From Haemaphysalis longicornis (lineage: Eukaryota; Arthropoda; Arachnida; Ixodida; Ixodidae), in contig CM023448.1 of NCBI GenBank assembly GCA_013339765.2, positions 24,132,551 to 24,196,550 of the forward strand: a DNA stretch of 64,000 nucleotides, given 5' to 3'. The position numbers were made by a program, and so were the translations under genes. Numbering within the stretch: the stretch's first letter is position 1; every line of letters starts with the position of its first letter. Under the pieces are notes generated by a model that did not search any database, was not told the DNA's origin, and was given only the letters and a program-made list of their open reading frames with translations. Positions 9,786-20,345 of the stretch are shown in pieces.

Positions 9786-11333
9786 CATAGACATTCAGAG
9801 GAGATAGACATCCCACCAGTAACGACCGAAGAAGTAACGGAGGCTTTGAAAGAAATGAAAGGGGGCAAACCCCTGGTGAGGATCAGATAACAATAGACCT
9901 CTTGAAGGATGGCGAAGAAATTGTACTTGAAAAACTGCAAACCTGTATACGCAATGCCTAATGACCGCAATGGTACCGGAATCTTGGAAGAACGCGAACA
10001 TCATCCTAATCCATAAGAAAGGCCACATGAAGCACTTGAAAAATTACAGGCCGATCAGCTTACTGTCAGTCGTCAACAAGGTACTTACCAAGGTAATCGC
10101 TAACCGAATTTCTGCAACCTTAGATTTCACTCAACCTAACGAACAAGCAGGGTTACGTAAAGGTTATTCAACAATTGACCATATTCACACGATCAATCAG
10201 GTGATAGAGAAGTGCGCTATGTATACTGAACCCTTATATATAGCCTTGATAGATTATGAGAAAGCATTTGACTTGGTCGAAACCCTAGCAGTCATTCAGG
10301 CATTACGAAACCAGGGGGTAGGTGAGCATTATGTAAGAATTCCTGAGGATATCTACAATGGGTCCAGAGCTACTATCATCCTCCATAAAGAGAGCAGTAA
10401 AATACCTATAAGGAAGGGTGTCAGACAAGGAGACCCAATCTCTCCAATGTTATTCACAGCATGTTTACAAGAAGTATTCAGACCGTTGGATTGGGAACAG
10501 GTGGGAGTAAGGGTTAATGGAGAATACCTCAGTAATCTCAGATTTGCTGATGACGTTGCCTTGCTAAGTAACTCGGGGGACGAATTGCAAACCATGCTTT
10601 CCGCACTTGGCGAACAGAGTAGAACCGTGGGCCTGAAAATTAATACGCAGAAAACTAAAGTAATGATCAATAACCTTGGGACAGCACAGCAGTTTGAGAT
10701 AGTTGGCGAGGCAGTGGAAGTCGTAAGCGAATATATCTACTTAGGCCAAGTTGTGACCCCAGATCCAAACCATGAGGCAGAGATAATTAGAAGGATCAGA
10801 ATGGGGTGGGGTGCATATGGCAGACATTCTCAGATAATGAATAGAAGCCTACCATTGTCGCTGAAGGGGAAAGTGTATGACAGCTGCATCTTACCGGTAC
10901 TCACCTACGGGGCAGAAACTTGGAGGCTCACTAAGAGGGTTCAACTTAAATTGATAACGACTCAGCCGGCAATGGAACGGAAAATGATAGGTGTAACATT
11001 GAGGGACAAGAAGAGAGCGGAGTGAGTCAGGGAGCAAACTGGTGTTAAAGACATATTAGTAGAAATTAAGAAGAAGAAGAAATGGACGTGGGCAGGGCAT
11101 GTAATGCGAAGGCAAGATAACCGCTGGTCATTAAGGGTAACAGAGTGGATCCCTAGAAAAGGCAAGCGTTGCAGGGGGCGGCAGAAAGTTAGATGGGCAT
11201 ATGAGATCAAGACGTTTGCGGGGATAAATTGGTCACAGTTGGCACAGGACCGAGGTAATTGGAGAATAATGGGAGAGGCTTTTGCCCTACAGTAGGCGTA
11301 GATAGGCCGGTGATGATGATGATGATGATGATG
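9786..11333 (+). mobile_element. 5'-truncated RTE-like LINE with 12-bp TSD
   Basis: The insertion is flanked by the direct repeat ATTGCTAAGAAG at 9774-9785 and 11334-11345. The element starts within the coding region, corresponding to the middle of the near-complete copy at 48089-51255 (opposite strand), and ends in a GATGAT microsatellite tail, as expected for RTE-type elements that insert by target-primed reverse transcription. The first ~170 bp contain small indels relative to the other copy. The clade name is from remembered sequence features and was not tested by phylogeny. Confidence 0.85.
9961..11295 (+). pseudogene. RTE-like reverse transcriptase, 5'-truncated, two stops
   Basis: A 354-residue open frame covers the reverse transcriptase: the NYRPISLLS block near the start, a D-containing IALIDYEKAFD block, the GVRQGDPISP block and the catalytic FADD (10542-10553). 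The thumb region and the conserved LPLSLKGKVYDSCILP and TYGAETW blocks follow. A TGA at 11023-11025 replaces a TGG Trp codon present in the copy at 48.4 kb; in the same frame coding continues through TWAGHVMRRQDNRW and RVTEWIPR to a TAG at 11293. The upstream endonuclease is missing. All visible catalytic residues are intact, so only truncation and the TGA disable it. Confidence 0.85.
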
Positions 11334-11345
11334 ATTGCTAAGAAG

Positions 11346-12460
11346 AAGTCAACAAAGGTTGCTTGATGGAGACGTGTTTTCGCTCGTCACTGCACCCATC
11401 GGGACTTTGTTTCTTGCATTTCGCAAGCACATTCGTGTAAGCCAAACGGGAGTCGGATACTCTTCCTCAAATCGACCTCTCACTGCCGTCTTTATGTTAT
11501 GGCAAGTATTGTGCAAATGTGTCACAACCAAGAGTACTATATTTTATTACAGAAATAAGATTTAGCGCAGCGAAAGACACGGATGGTGAAAACGACGGAA
11601 TGAAACGGCGCGGGATGACCATGTTTTTCGCTGCGGTAAAACTTATTTCTGTAATATGAACCAACTCGCCGTACAACAGGTCTTACTGATATGTTAGCTC
11701 TGGATCAAAATTTGTGTTGAGTGTTACAAGTTGATCACTTTCTGCTCAACGCTCTGGCAGTGACGCTTCATATGATGGACTGCGGAAATATTTCTTTTTT
11801 CATCGCTACAATATCCGCATTGGAGCTTTCCTGTATTCCGAGCGGATATGACTCGTCTAATTCCGACTAGGGAGTGTCCGGAGAAAGTCACCATTTCTCT
11901 GCGTGTTGGATTGTCGTCCTACAGATCTTTTAGGGTTTAGTTTGCAATTTCGGGAATGCATAGTTGTCCCAGAATATCACAGCCATGTTTAAAGCCAATT
12001 TTATTTTCGTTGGTCGTGGGCAAATGTCTGCAGGGGCTCGTTGGTTGAATGTTTTGCAGCCATTTTTTACGAGCGGAAAGGCAGTCCAGATATATGAGAT
12101 GACGTCGCCATCTGTGAAGCGGATTGTTTGTGAGCTAAAATCTAGAAAATCCCCACCGCTGCACAGTGCTGCGATAACCTTTACGGCAGCCGCTGGTCCA
12201 CAGCTGGGGCTATGCCGAGTAATAACAAATATTGCGCAAGGAAGGACAGCGGTTGAACCCATTCATATGCCTTCTTGGTTTCTGTAAGAACATTCTTCTA
12301 GTCTAACAGAACGGGAGTAGTTGAGGTAAAGAAGCAATGTTAGAGAATTGTATCCACTACAGGAGCTGAATACTTAGTAATCAATAAATTTAAAAGCACT
12401 TCGAAACGGCTTTAAAAATGCAGGTGAGGAAAATAAACAATTTATCTATATTGAAGAAAG
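11346..12460. other. no supported gene
   Basis: Short overlapping open frames occur on both strands around 11.9-12.3 kb (about 110 codons each), but neither shows a domain or splice signals. Nothing was annotated. Confidence 0.45.
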
Positions 12461-12462
12461 CC

Positions 12463-12705
12463 TAATTGATTGATGGTGAGGTTTAGCGCGCCGACGCTTC
12501 ACAGGCGATGAGGCGTGCCGTAGCGGAGGGCGGAGGATTAATTTTGACCACCTGGGGATGGTTTTAAAGTGTGCCGAAATCGGAATACACAGGTTGTTTT
12601 TTGCTTTTCGCCTGCGACAGAAAACCGGCTACCGGGCCGGGAATCGAACCCGCGCTCTTGTGCTGAGTAGCAGACGCCTTAACCACTGAGCCACGGTGGC
12701 GGGTA
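12463..12705 (-). mobile_element. tRNA-derived SINE, Ruka-like, near complete
   Basis: Minus-strand orientation. The tRNA-like head is at 12620-12705 and includes the B-box complement GGGAATCGAACCC and the A-box region (complement of CTTAACCACTGAGCCACGG). The body contains ACCACCTGGGGATGG, and the 3' tail is GATTGATGG-like at 12463. It matches the copies at 3907, 22149 and 23153 block by block. Confidence 0.82.
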
Positions 12706-12849
12706 CATTCAATTAAGAGGCGCAACCAATGAAAGCCTCCGAGTCTACGACGTTCGTGGTAGCCTTTGAGCGTTTTCAAAAGCCGAGAGCCCTTTTTTCA
12801 TCGTGACGACTCAGATACGGTGTAGTTATTAGATTAACTTCTTTTAGAG

Positions 12850-14163
12850 TTGCCGAGTATCCTCTAGTATTTTTACGTAATGCTCGTCTACAACCTCATT
12901 CCGCAGGCACCTGTATGACTGCTCAGGTTTCGACCGAGTCGAATGCTTTTTTATTTTATGAAGGCTACATATGGGGGTTGAGTATACTTTGGGCATTTCT
13001 TTATAAGCCGATTTATAGTGTAAATATGGTTTATTGTTGAATAGCCTTTACGAAACCAAGCTTGTTGATTAGGTTGACTAATGTCTAAGGAGCAGAAATA
13101 GCGTTAGCGATTACCTTGGTGAGTGCCTCCTAGACCACTGACAGTAAGCTGATCGGCTTGTATATATTTTCAAGACCTTCATGTCACTATCCTTATGGAT
13201 TAGGATGGTGTTCGCGGTCTTCGAAGATTGCGGTACACTCGCGGTCATTAGGCGTTGCGTATACAGCTTTGCCGGTTTTCTTGTACAATTTGCCCGCATC
13301 CTTCAAAAGGTCTGCTTGTATCTGACCCTCACCAGGTGCTTTGCACCCTTGCAGTTCTTTCAAACCCTTCCTTACTTCTTCTGTCATTACTGGTGGTATG
13401 TCTATTTCCTCTCAACTGCTTCCTCGTTCGGTACTATCCTGGATGTCCCGGCTACTGTACATATGTCTACAGAACTGCTGGGGTACTATAACTATTCTAT
13501 CCCTATTTGTGATGACATTGCCTTGCTTGTCTCAACGTGCGTACATCTGATTTTCGCGCCATGCCTAGGCGCCTCTTGACTGCTTTCACGCTACCTGCGT
13601 TCTTTACAACATGCTCAATCCTCTCCACATTATACTTCCAGGTGTCACCTGTCCTAGTTTTACGCTTATTGATAAACTTCGGAAGCTCCGACAGTTCTAT
13701 TCTGTCCGCTTGGTTGAACACTGTTATGCCTCTCCGTTTCGTAATTAAATCTTTTGTCTCCTCGGGAAGTTTAGCAGTACCCTGTTTAGTCATCGTGCAC
13801 CTGACTTCTACAGCACACTCAGTGATCATGCAGGTAAGATTGTCACTGGCTGTGTCGTAAACTCTGCTTCTTCGGTAAGAGCTGAATATCGGTTTTGCAG
13901 CGCGATCCTGAATTCTTCAACTGGTACGTCTTACTGTTAGCTCATTTATCAGCTTATTTTGTACTAGCTTGTTACGGTTCCTCCTGAAATCTAGCCTAAG
14001 TATAGATCTTACCATCCTGTGGTCACACACTTCACCCCTCCGAGCACTTCCACATCCTTCATGACGCCAGGTTCATCGCACAGTATGTAGTCTATTTCAT
14101 TTCTTGCTCGCCACTCGCGCTCCTCCACGTCCACTTTCGGCCCCCATGTTTGCAGAAGAAGGT
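12850..14163 (-). pseudogene. degenerate RTE-like LINE, reverse transcriptase part
   Basis: The minus-strand translation in shifting frames matches the intact copy at 48-51 kb: an EEVRKGLKELQGCKAPGE block, an RIELSELPKFINKRKT block and a VKAVKRRLGMARKS block. Many frameshifts and stops mark it as old. It lacks the element's 3' end: similarity begins near 12850, which corresponds to about 49.03 kb in the intact copy. The element continues on the other side of an inserted LTR retroelement at 17388-17640, where the endonuclease part is found. Confidence 0.8.
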
Positions 14164-14356
14164 TGTGAAACAACGTACAGGGAGGCAAGGAAGGAGGTCG
14201 TAGTCTGTAGAAAGCAAATATATTTACACTATTTACAGAGAACCGTCAATAAAGCGTCCATCTTGTAGCCGCGCCTGGTCGTCTTCTTCTTCATCGCTCG
14301 TGTGTCTGTGGAGCTCAGTGCCAGCTTCATCTTTGTCTTCTACAAAAGTTTCAACA
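14164..14356 (-). repeat. long terminal repeat (downstream LTR in element orientation)
   Basis: Starts TGTGAAAC and ends GTTTCAACA on the plus strand, i.e. an imperfect TGTTGAAAC / GTTTCACA terminal inversion. It is closely similar to 17199-17387, with a few substitutions and a 3-base length difference in a TTC run. Confidence 0.85.
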
Positions 14357-14444
14357 TCTTCCCGCTCCAAACAGTTCATATGACCAGTCAGTGCCTAGAG
14401 TCAGTTTGCCGTTTGTGTCCAGTGCGTGTCCGATATTTTCATTT

Positions 14445-15572
14445 TTTTTAGAGCTGAAGCTCCTAAAGCCATGGGCCTGTCCATCCCTTGTGTCTCGTGG
14501 TACGTGACCGCCGCATGCTTTCGGAGATGTCGCAAAGTGGGCCGCGTTGCACGCGCAAGACCCGGCTGCAACCGGCAGCGCAAACTCGGCACCTGGAACG
14601 CGAGCTTTTCTGTGTTCCGCCGCCGTGTCTGGCAACGAAGCTGCCCATCAGCGTGCCCGAGAGTTGACCCACCGGGCAAGCCAGGAGTTCGGCAAGCAGT
14701 GGCAGGTCTCCCCTCTCTTGTCGTTCCACGAAGTCACTCAGCATTACCGTCTGGAAAGAATGCTATATCCTCCTGCGCACAAAAGCCTCACCAAAGAACA
14801 AGAGCGCCACCTCCGAGGCATTCAGACAAACACATTTCCCCACCCCACTAGAGCCCACATTCTGGCCCCCACCCTGTACTCCTCGCAATGCCGCTTCTGC
14901 GAGGCTCCGGGCACCCTCTACCATATCATGTGGGGCTGTGATAAGAACCCCTTCTTACCCCCCCTGCCTTTCCCCTTCCCTCAGCACTGGGAGAGAGCAC
15001 TGTCCAGCCCGGACCCTGACGACCAGCTTTGGCTGGTGCAGCGAGCCCAAGAAGCCGGACGGACTCAAGGGGTCCTGGAATGCGGACTCTTACCCAGGGC
15101 TGACAGCTTCAGATACACATTTATTCCTCCTCCTCCTCGCCAACCGAGGCGCGAGCGCACGTGCACTGCGAGGGGGAGATCAAGCAAGAGATCACGCCAC
15201 GAACGCAGGCAGTCGTTCTCGGAGATCGAACGAGACGCAAGGACCTTTGCTCGTTTCCTCTCGTCTTGTTCGGGCACAAGTTCGCCCTAAATAAAAGTTC
15301 TTTCTTTACCGTTGTGTCCCATCCTACGTGACAAATTGTGGTGGAGGTGCGGGGTAGTCCTCGATGGCGCGGGGTCTTTCACCAGGTCTGGGCCTGGGAG
15401 CATTGACTCCGAAAATAAAAGTTGATTTGTACAATGTACGCACACAGTCTTACGTCTTTCTTAATTATGTAATGGGCGAACTTTCACGAGAGAGTTACGG
15501 TTACCGATGATCTCCCCCTCTCGAGCTACGCCTCACTTATCATCATTCATTCCGTGGATGTGGCGTGATTTT
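14445..15572 (-). mobile_element. second copy of the TIR element, inverted, nested
   Basis: The left edge (14450-14487: GAAGCTCCTAAAGCC then GGGCCTGTCCATCC) matches the complement of the right edge of the copy at 8.89 kb, and the right edge (15466-15572) matches the complement of the left edge of that copy, including the T-run leader. It interrupts the LTR element and supplies the last few codons of its open frame. The original interior is replaced or interrupted by a LINE fragment. Confidence 0.65.
14626..15310 (+). pseudogene. LINE 3' fragment, RNase H end and C-terminus (I-like)
   Basis: From 14626 the plus frame reads SGNEAAHQRARELTHRA, the last block of a LINE-type RNase H domain, followed by a cysteine/histidine pattern (CRFCEAPGTLYHIMWGC, i.e. 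C-x2-C-x7-H-x4-C) and a tryptophan-rich tail. The arrangement matches the C-terminus of the I-like LINE at 38.6-39.2 kb. AATAAA occurs at 15292. The 5' truncation is abrupt. The sequence after about 15330 (GGTGGAGGTGCGGGGT) is of a different origin and resembles an LTR leader. Confidence 0.7.
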
Positions 15573-16400
15573 TTTTCTTATTTCCGGCCTTCTCTTTCCT
15601 TTCGACTTCGCCTTTCTCCTTACTTTCGGCCTATGTTTCTTCATGGTCACCCGGCCAGGCGATGAACCACAGGCATATTTTCCAGCATAGTTTTTTGTGC
15701 GCGTAGTCTTCGCAGATTGTCTCATCGAGGTCCGGTGTTTGCACTTAACGCGTAGGTTCGAAACATCTATATTCACGTTGTGTGCAGCGAAAACTGCCGT
15801 GGAACCACCTCTTGCGTATCTTCTTGATTTCTGAACCAATTCAGTGGCCTGGTTAATTGTCGACTTCATCATGATCGGAACAGAATTCTTCTTCGATCGC
15901 TTTCCTGGCGATGTGCCGTGTTTTACAGTAGGTTTTAGGCCAAAGGGAAGTTCTGCAGTCCCTGTTGAATGGCCCGAGCTTTTATGGGCAGCTATATTTA
16001 CCTGATCGTTTTTTGGTACCATTCCTTCGTAGAGGTGAAACTGATACACTTTTGCCGCCTCTGTCGTAGCTGAATGCACTTCTTGGGGCGTGAGAGTGGT
16101 TTCCTTTGATACCTTGGAAAATTTGCTGTGTGAATCGGTGAGTTGGGTGTGCTTACGTCTTGGGCCATACGCGCCTCGGGCGCAGCCACATATCTCGGTC
16201 ACACGATCAGGCTTGCCTTGTAGTGGCGAATCTGGGTTGTCGTTCGTAGAACTCCACTGAACTGTTTCGCTTTGCCCATGTTCATGTAGCGCCACATATG
16301 CCCCCCTCATGAAGGTCCTTTCGCAGAATGTCTGTACGATGCCTTGAAGCCGCAGGGGAGCTCTCAAAGACCTCAAGGGCGGAGGCTTCGCTGGTAACAC
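15543..16400 (-). CDS. gag-like frame 2 of LTR element, basic C-terminus
   Basis: A 285-codon open frame overlapping the upstream gag-like frame by about 119 bases, in the +1 frame. The product is polar, Ser/Thr-rich and ends in a very basic region (about residues 225-285, rich in K and R), consistent with nucleic-acid binding. No CCHC zinc knuckle is visible. The last ten or so residues are encoded by the edge of the inserted TIR element, so the native C-terminus is lost. The frame change could be a programmed shift or a mutation; I cannot tell which. Confidence 0.5.
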   Translation of the reverse strand: MLPAKPPPLRSLRAPLRLQGIVQTFCERTFMRGAYVALHEHGQSETVQWSSTNDNPDSPLQGKPDRVTEICGCARGAYGPRRKHTQLTDSHSKFSKVSKETTLTPQEVHSATTEAAKVYQFHLYEGMVPKNDQVNIAAHKSSGHSTGTAELPFGLKPTVKHGTSPGKRSKKNSVPIMMKSTINQATELVQKSRRYARGGSTAVFAAHNVNIDVSNLRVKCKHRTSMRQSAKTTRTKNYAGKYACGSSPGRVTMKKHRPKVRRKAKSKGKRRPEIRKKITPHPRNE

Positions 16401-17154
16401 TTTGCGAAGTCGGTGCGTCTTCCGAGATGTTATCTTTTGGTGCTGATGTGGTTGTCATAGATTTTGGGAGCACTAAATGGCCTGCATTCCGTTCCTGCTC
16501 TGGCGCGTCCGGCATCATGGCGTCTCCAGATCCAAGCGAGATGTGCACAGTGGCCTCACGAAGAGCCTCCTCATTTGAGTGGCCGCTCATAGACGTGTAT
16601 ACCTTTGTTCGAGCTGGCGATATAGCCATGGATGAAAATGCTAGGGTCCGATGGTCTATTACTGTAGTACCCATCGATGACGTTGTAGTAGCGTGTTTCC
16701 GGTAGGTTCCGGTCTCTTCCTTTGGTTCATTACTGTCTGTGGTATTCATCGATCCACCTTCGGGTCGGTCTTGCAGTTGTATCACAACTTTCTCGGGTGG
16801 TGCGTTCTCCTTTCGCTCCTGAAGTCTTATTTCTAGTAAGGCGATAATTCTGCTCGCTTTTTTCAACGACTCCAGAGCGTCTTCGTTTTGGCCGTCAAGT
16901 TTGGCTCCGCGAGCCGAAGCTTCCAGCGTCGCATTGATTCTATGTAGTCGGTCGGCGCTATGCTGAACCCTGGCTAACGAAACTGCGGCCTCGACGTCTT
17001 TGGTTTTTCCTAGAGTGGGCGTTATTTCGGCGATCAGCGTCTGAATGAATTTTACAAGGATTTTCTGAACAACTTTCAGCCGCTTCATCTGCTTCGACGC
17101 CTCCTCTTCGCTTCGGGATGAGCAATGCGGTCGAAGAAATAAATTCCGCTCCAT
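16282..17154 (-). CDS. gag-like protein of LTR element
   Basis: A 290-codon frame that starts with ATG at 17154, 44 bases downstream of the upstream LTR and just after the primer site, as expected for gag. The N-terminal third is helical and heptad-like (LKVVQKILVKFIQTLIAEI... and LESLKKASRIIALLEIRLQE, around residues 24-115), and the rest is Ser/Thr/Pro-rich and probably disordered. This resembles Bel/Pao- or Gypsy-type gag N-termini in composition only; no family motif was recognised. Coding capacity ends after this and the overlapping frame at 15543-16400. Confidence 0.6.
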   Translation of the reverse strand: MERNLFLRPHCSSRSEEEASKQMKRLKVVQKILVKFIQTLIAEITPTLGKTKDVEAAVSLARVQHSADRLHRINATLEASARGAKLDGQNEDALESLKKASRIIALLEIRLQERKENAPPEKVVIQLQDRPEGGSMNTTDSNEPKEETGTYRKHATTTSSMGTTVIDHRTLAFSSMAISPARTKVYTSMSGHSNEEALREATVHISLGSGDAMMPDAPEQERNAGHLVLPKSMTTTSAPKDNISEDAPTSQSVTSEASALEVFESSPAASRHRTDILRKDLHEGGICGAT

Positions 17155-17180
17155 GGCTCAACTCGTCGTGTCCCTTGACG

Positions 17181-17198
17181 TCCCGGGATTCGGCACCA
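17181..17198 (-). promoter_or_regulatory. retroelement primer-binding site
   Basis: Read on the minus strand, TGGTGCCGAATCCCGGGA follows the LTR directly. It would pair with the 3' end of a tRNA ending ...TTCGGCACCA, so the tRNA CCA end is represented. The tRNA identity was not determined. Confidence 0.7.
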
Positions 17199-17387
17199 TG
17201 TGAAATAACGTCCAGGGAGGCAAGGGAGGAGGTCGTAGTCTGTAGAAAGCAAATATATTTACACTATTTACAGAGAACCGTCAATTAAGCGTCCATCTTG
17301 TAGCCGCGCCTGGTCGTCTTCTTCATCGCTCGTGTGTCTGTGGAGCTCGGTGCCAGCTTCATCTTCGTCTTCTACAAAAGTTTCAAC
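17199..17387 (-). repeat. long terminal repeat (upstream LTR in element orientation)
   Basis: Direct repeat of 14164-14356. It begins TGTGAAAT on the plus strand and ends GTTTCAAC, next to the TSD GAAGGT. Both LTRs share CAAATATATTTACACTATTT and TCGTGTGTCTGTGGAGCTC. Confidence 0.85.
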
Positions 17388-17640
17388 GAAGGTGTTCTTG
17401 ATGCGCAGAGTATTCCGTTCTGCCAATTCTGCTAGTAAGCTATTCTCAGAACACTGACCATAGTTCCCAACTGCCGTGCCTCCCGCCTGATTCTTGCCTA
17501 CAATACCATTGAAGTCTCCCGTAATTACGGTACCTGTATTTACTTTCGCCATTGCCGATTCCACATCTTCATAGAAGTTTTCAAGTAGCTGGTCGCCATG
17601 GCTCGATGTGGGCGCAGAGCCCTGTACCACGTTGAATTTG
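17388..17640 (-). pseudogene. degenerate RTE-like LINE, endonuclease part
   Basis: Continuation of the RTE copy at 12850-14163 across the LTR insertion. The minus frame contains YEDVESAMAKVN, then VITGDFNGIVGKNQAGG, which holds the GDFN block of an AP-type endonuclease and aligns with VVMGDFNAKVGKNQAGD in the intact copy. Similarity fades near 17640. Confidence 0.82.
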
Positions 17641-19343
17641 TCCTAGAGCGCTGCCTTTAGGGGCCTCACTGAAATCTCTCCAAGGGCTCGTTTCGAAAGC
17701 TCGTTTCGATAGCACCGCTGTCGCCGTTGCTATTGGGACATGTTCGCAACCGATATTTTGTGTTTGCGTGCGATCGAAATACATAATTATGTAGAGCAGC
17801 CACCCTGTTCGCTAAATGTGGTGTATTTACGACAGTGTAAATGCTTCTGACGCGATCTTAGTGTGGTACATTCGGTCCGCCAGGTGTGTGTCACAGGCCG
17901 GCGCTGCGAAACCGGCATATGCATGGAGATGATTGTAATTCCACTGCCTTCAAATTTACTAACAGTAGCTCCGTAAGCCGTGTTCGTTCAGATGCTCATG
18001 CTACGGCTATAGACTGCGATGTAACTCTTTTTTGTGTGCTTGCATAGTGTAGCGGAGCATCCATACATGATAGCACAACAGTTACGCTTCGTGCCGCAAA
18101 TATTCATCACTACCACGAACAAGCCGATTTGGAATACATTTCACCGACTTTCTACGCAATAACTACCATCGTTAATGCAAAATTATATGCGGGAGTCATC
18201 ACAGCACAAAGAATTCGCTTCTGGGTGGTCTTGTCGAGAGGTCAGTTCTTGCAAACATTCGTCATCTGCTACAAATATCATCCACTTATACCCATGTCAG
18301 CGACTAATCGCTTCTTCGAGACATCGTCATATGACACAGGAAGCCTGAATAATCTAGCACCAAAGAGAAATCATGGGGCCTTATCAGATACCACACTCTT
18401 TTCCAACACCTTTTAGCGCTTGTCAACTGAACTGTATACTTAAAAAATGTGTCCTCCGAGTGATCCGGTGATCGTTAAAGTCTGAAAACAAAATAAAACT
18501 GGACGCGCAGCTTGCGTAAGTGACTATTAAAATGGTAATTCCTTGATTTCGCTCCGCATTTGTGTATAACACTAGTGGAGCGACCCCATTCCCTGTATTG
18601 CCAAATATCAGTGCATTTCGCATCTAGTTGCTCTAGTGATTCCTACCTTGCTTAAGTTACGACAAACACCTTTATCATTTCCAAAGCTGCACTGCGGTTT
18701 TTCATTCGCGTAAGAGCTGTTCTATTCCTTCCGGACCAGGCAGACCATTAATTTATTTTTGATTTCAATAACTCCCCTTGATCCTAGCTACCAGGTGAGA
18801 GTGGGCACATATTTAGCGAACTGGAGCTTTGGAATATACCTAAAATTTTCGCATGGCCTCTATTCCCATAAAAGGCATAAGTTATTGTGAGGTATTGGGT
18901 ACTCACATCATCGAAACATATTTTTTTACGAGGTATATATTCGAACCAAAGCCGCATTCGTTGTCGGAGCAGCAAAACGAAACCAACCTCTCACTGTGCC
19001 AGTGTCAGGTCTTAACGAGGCGACAATGGAATTCCAGGCGACGTATTAGGAGGTGGCTGTGGTCATATGCTTCTTCGTCGCTGACGCCAGCGAGAGCGGT
19101 AAAGGAGGGTGCAGTACCGCGTCCCCGAATAGCTCTTATCGGCGTTCGACCACTCTGTCAGAACGCAGATGTTTTTTGAACTGCCCTGAACGGACTATTT
19201 GATTACATACATTACCATTACAAGTTGTTTAGGGCACGGAAAGAGAAAAAGAAACGAAAGAGAACCAAAACGGGCGCGTGAGCAGCTATGAGCTGCGCAG
19301 CGTTCATCCCGTAAGCGCCGCAGCGGTCGCAAAGCACGAGACG
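17641..19343. other. no supported gene
   Basis: No repeat or gene was recognised. Open frames are short (under 110 codons) and featureless. Confidence 0.45.
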
Positions 19344-20345
19344 TATATTATCGTCTGTGTTGCCAGGTGTGTTTGTATTGACTAAAAATCCCGATCCCAG
19401 TTCTCTTCAGGGTCCACATGGGTCCACAGCTATCATTATTTTCTATAAAAAGATCAGTGGCATACCTATAAGGCAGGGCGTAAGACAAGTAAACAAAATC
19501 TCTCCAACGCTATTCATAGCACGTTTACAAAAGGTATTCAGATGTTTGGATTGGGTGATGGTAATCTGAGAAATCTCAGATTTGCTGATGACATTGCCTT
19601 GCTAAGTAGGTCGGGGGGCGAATAGAAAAGCATGATGCATCCACTGGACAAGCAGAGTATGATCGTGGGCTTGAAAATTTATATGCACAAAACTAATGTA
19701 ATGCTTAATAGCCTCGGGAGACCACATCGGTTTAAGAGAGCTGGCGAGGCAGTGGAAGTGGTAAGCGAATATATCTACATAGGCCAAGGTGTTACCCCAG
19801 ATCCCAACCATGAGACAGATATATTTAGAAGGATAAGAATGGTGTGGAGTGCATTCGGCAGTATTCTCAAATAATGAATGGCAGTTTACCATTGTCACCC
19901 TGGAGAAGAAAGTGTATAACAGCTGCATCCTACCGGTACTCACCTGCAAACAGAAATTTAGAGGTTGACTGAAAGGGTCAAGTTAAATTCACGTCGACTC
20001 AGCGAGCAATGGAACGGAGGATGATAGGTGTAACATTAAGGGACAAGAAGAGAGTACGGAGTGGGGCAGGGAACAAATGCGTGTTAAGGACACATCAGCA
20101 GAAATTAAGAAGAAACAGACGTGGGCAGGGCATGTAATGCGAAGGCAAGATAACCGTTGTTCGTTAAGGGTAACCCAAATGATCTTTAGAGAAGGTAAGC
20201 ATGGCAGGGGACGGCAGAAAGTTAGGTGGGCAGATGATATCATGTAGTTTGCGGGGGTATATTGGTCGCAGTTAGCACCGGGCCGGTATTGGAAATGTAT
20301 GGTAGAGGTCTTTGCCCAGACAGGCTGATGCATGTTGTTGTTGTT
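19344..20345 (+). mobile_element. RTE-like LINE copy with inverted 5' segment
   Basis: Bases 19352-19408 match the minus-strand endonuclease region of the intact RTE copy (its 50.65-50.72 kb), while from about 19413 the sequence matches the reverse transcriptase in plus orientation (IPIRQGVRQ, then RFADDIALLSR in a shifted frame, then EAVEVVSEYIYIGQGVTPDPNHE). This head-inverted structure is what twin priming during LINE integration gives. The coding part has many indels. The 3' end carries GTT and TTC microsatellites instead of the GATGAT tail; no TSD was found. Confidence 0.75.

Larger units (their letters stand above)
14164..17387 (-). mobile_element. gag-only LTR retroelement inserted in an RTE copy
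   Basis: Two direct terminal repeats of about 190 bp (14164-14356 and 17199-17387) bracket the element. A 5-6 bp TSD (GAAGGT at 14158-14163 and 17388-17393) flanks it, and the interrupted RTE sequence continues directly on the far side. In minus orientation the order is LTR, a primer site beginning TGGTGCCGAATCCCGGGA (17198 downward), one or two gag-like frames, a purine-rich tract GGAGCGGGAAGA, LTR. No protease, reverse transcriptase or integrase is visible, so it would depend on a helper. About 1.1 kb of the interior is a later insertion (14445-15572). Confidence 0.8.

Noticed and set aside
16328..16705. A 125-codon plus-strand frame opposite the gag-like ORF
   Set aside because: It is the antisense shadow of the longer minus-strand frame, which fits the LTR element's orientation.
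14164..17387. An endogenous virus with envelope
   Set aside because: Only gag-like frames are present between the LTRs; no pol or envelope-like frame was seen on either strand.
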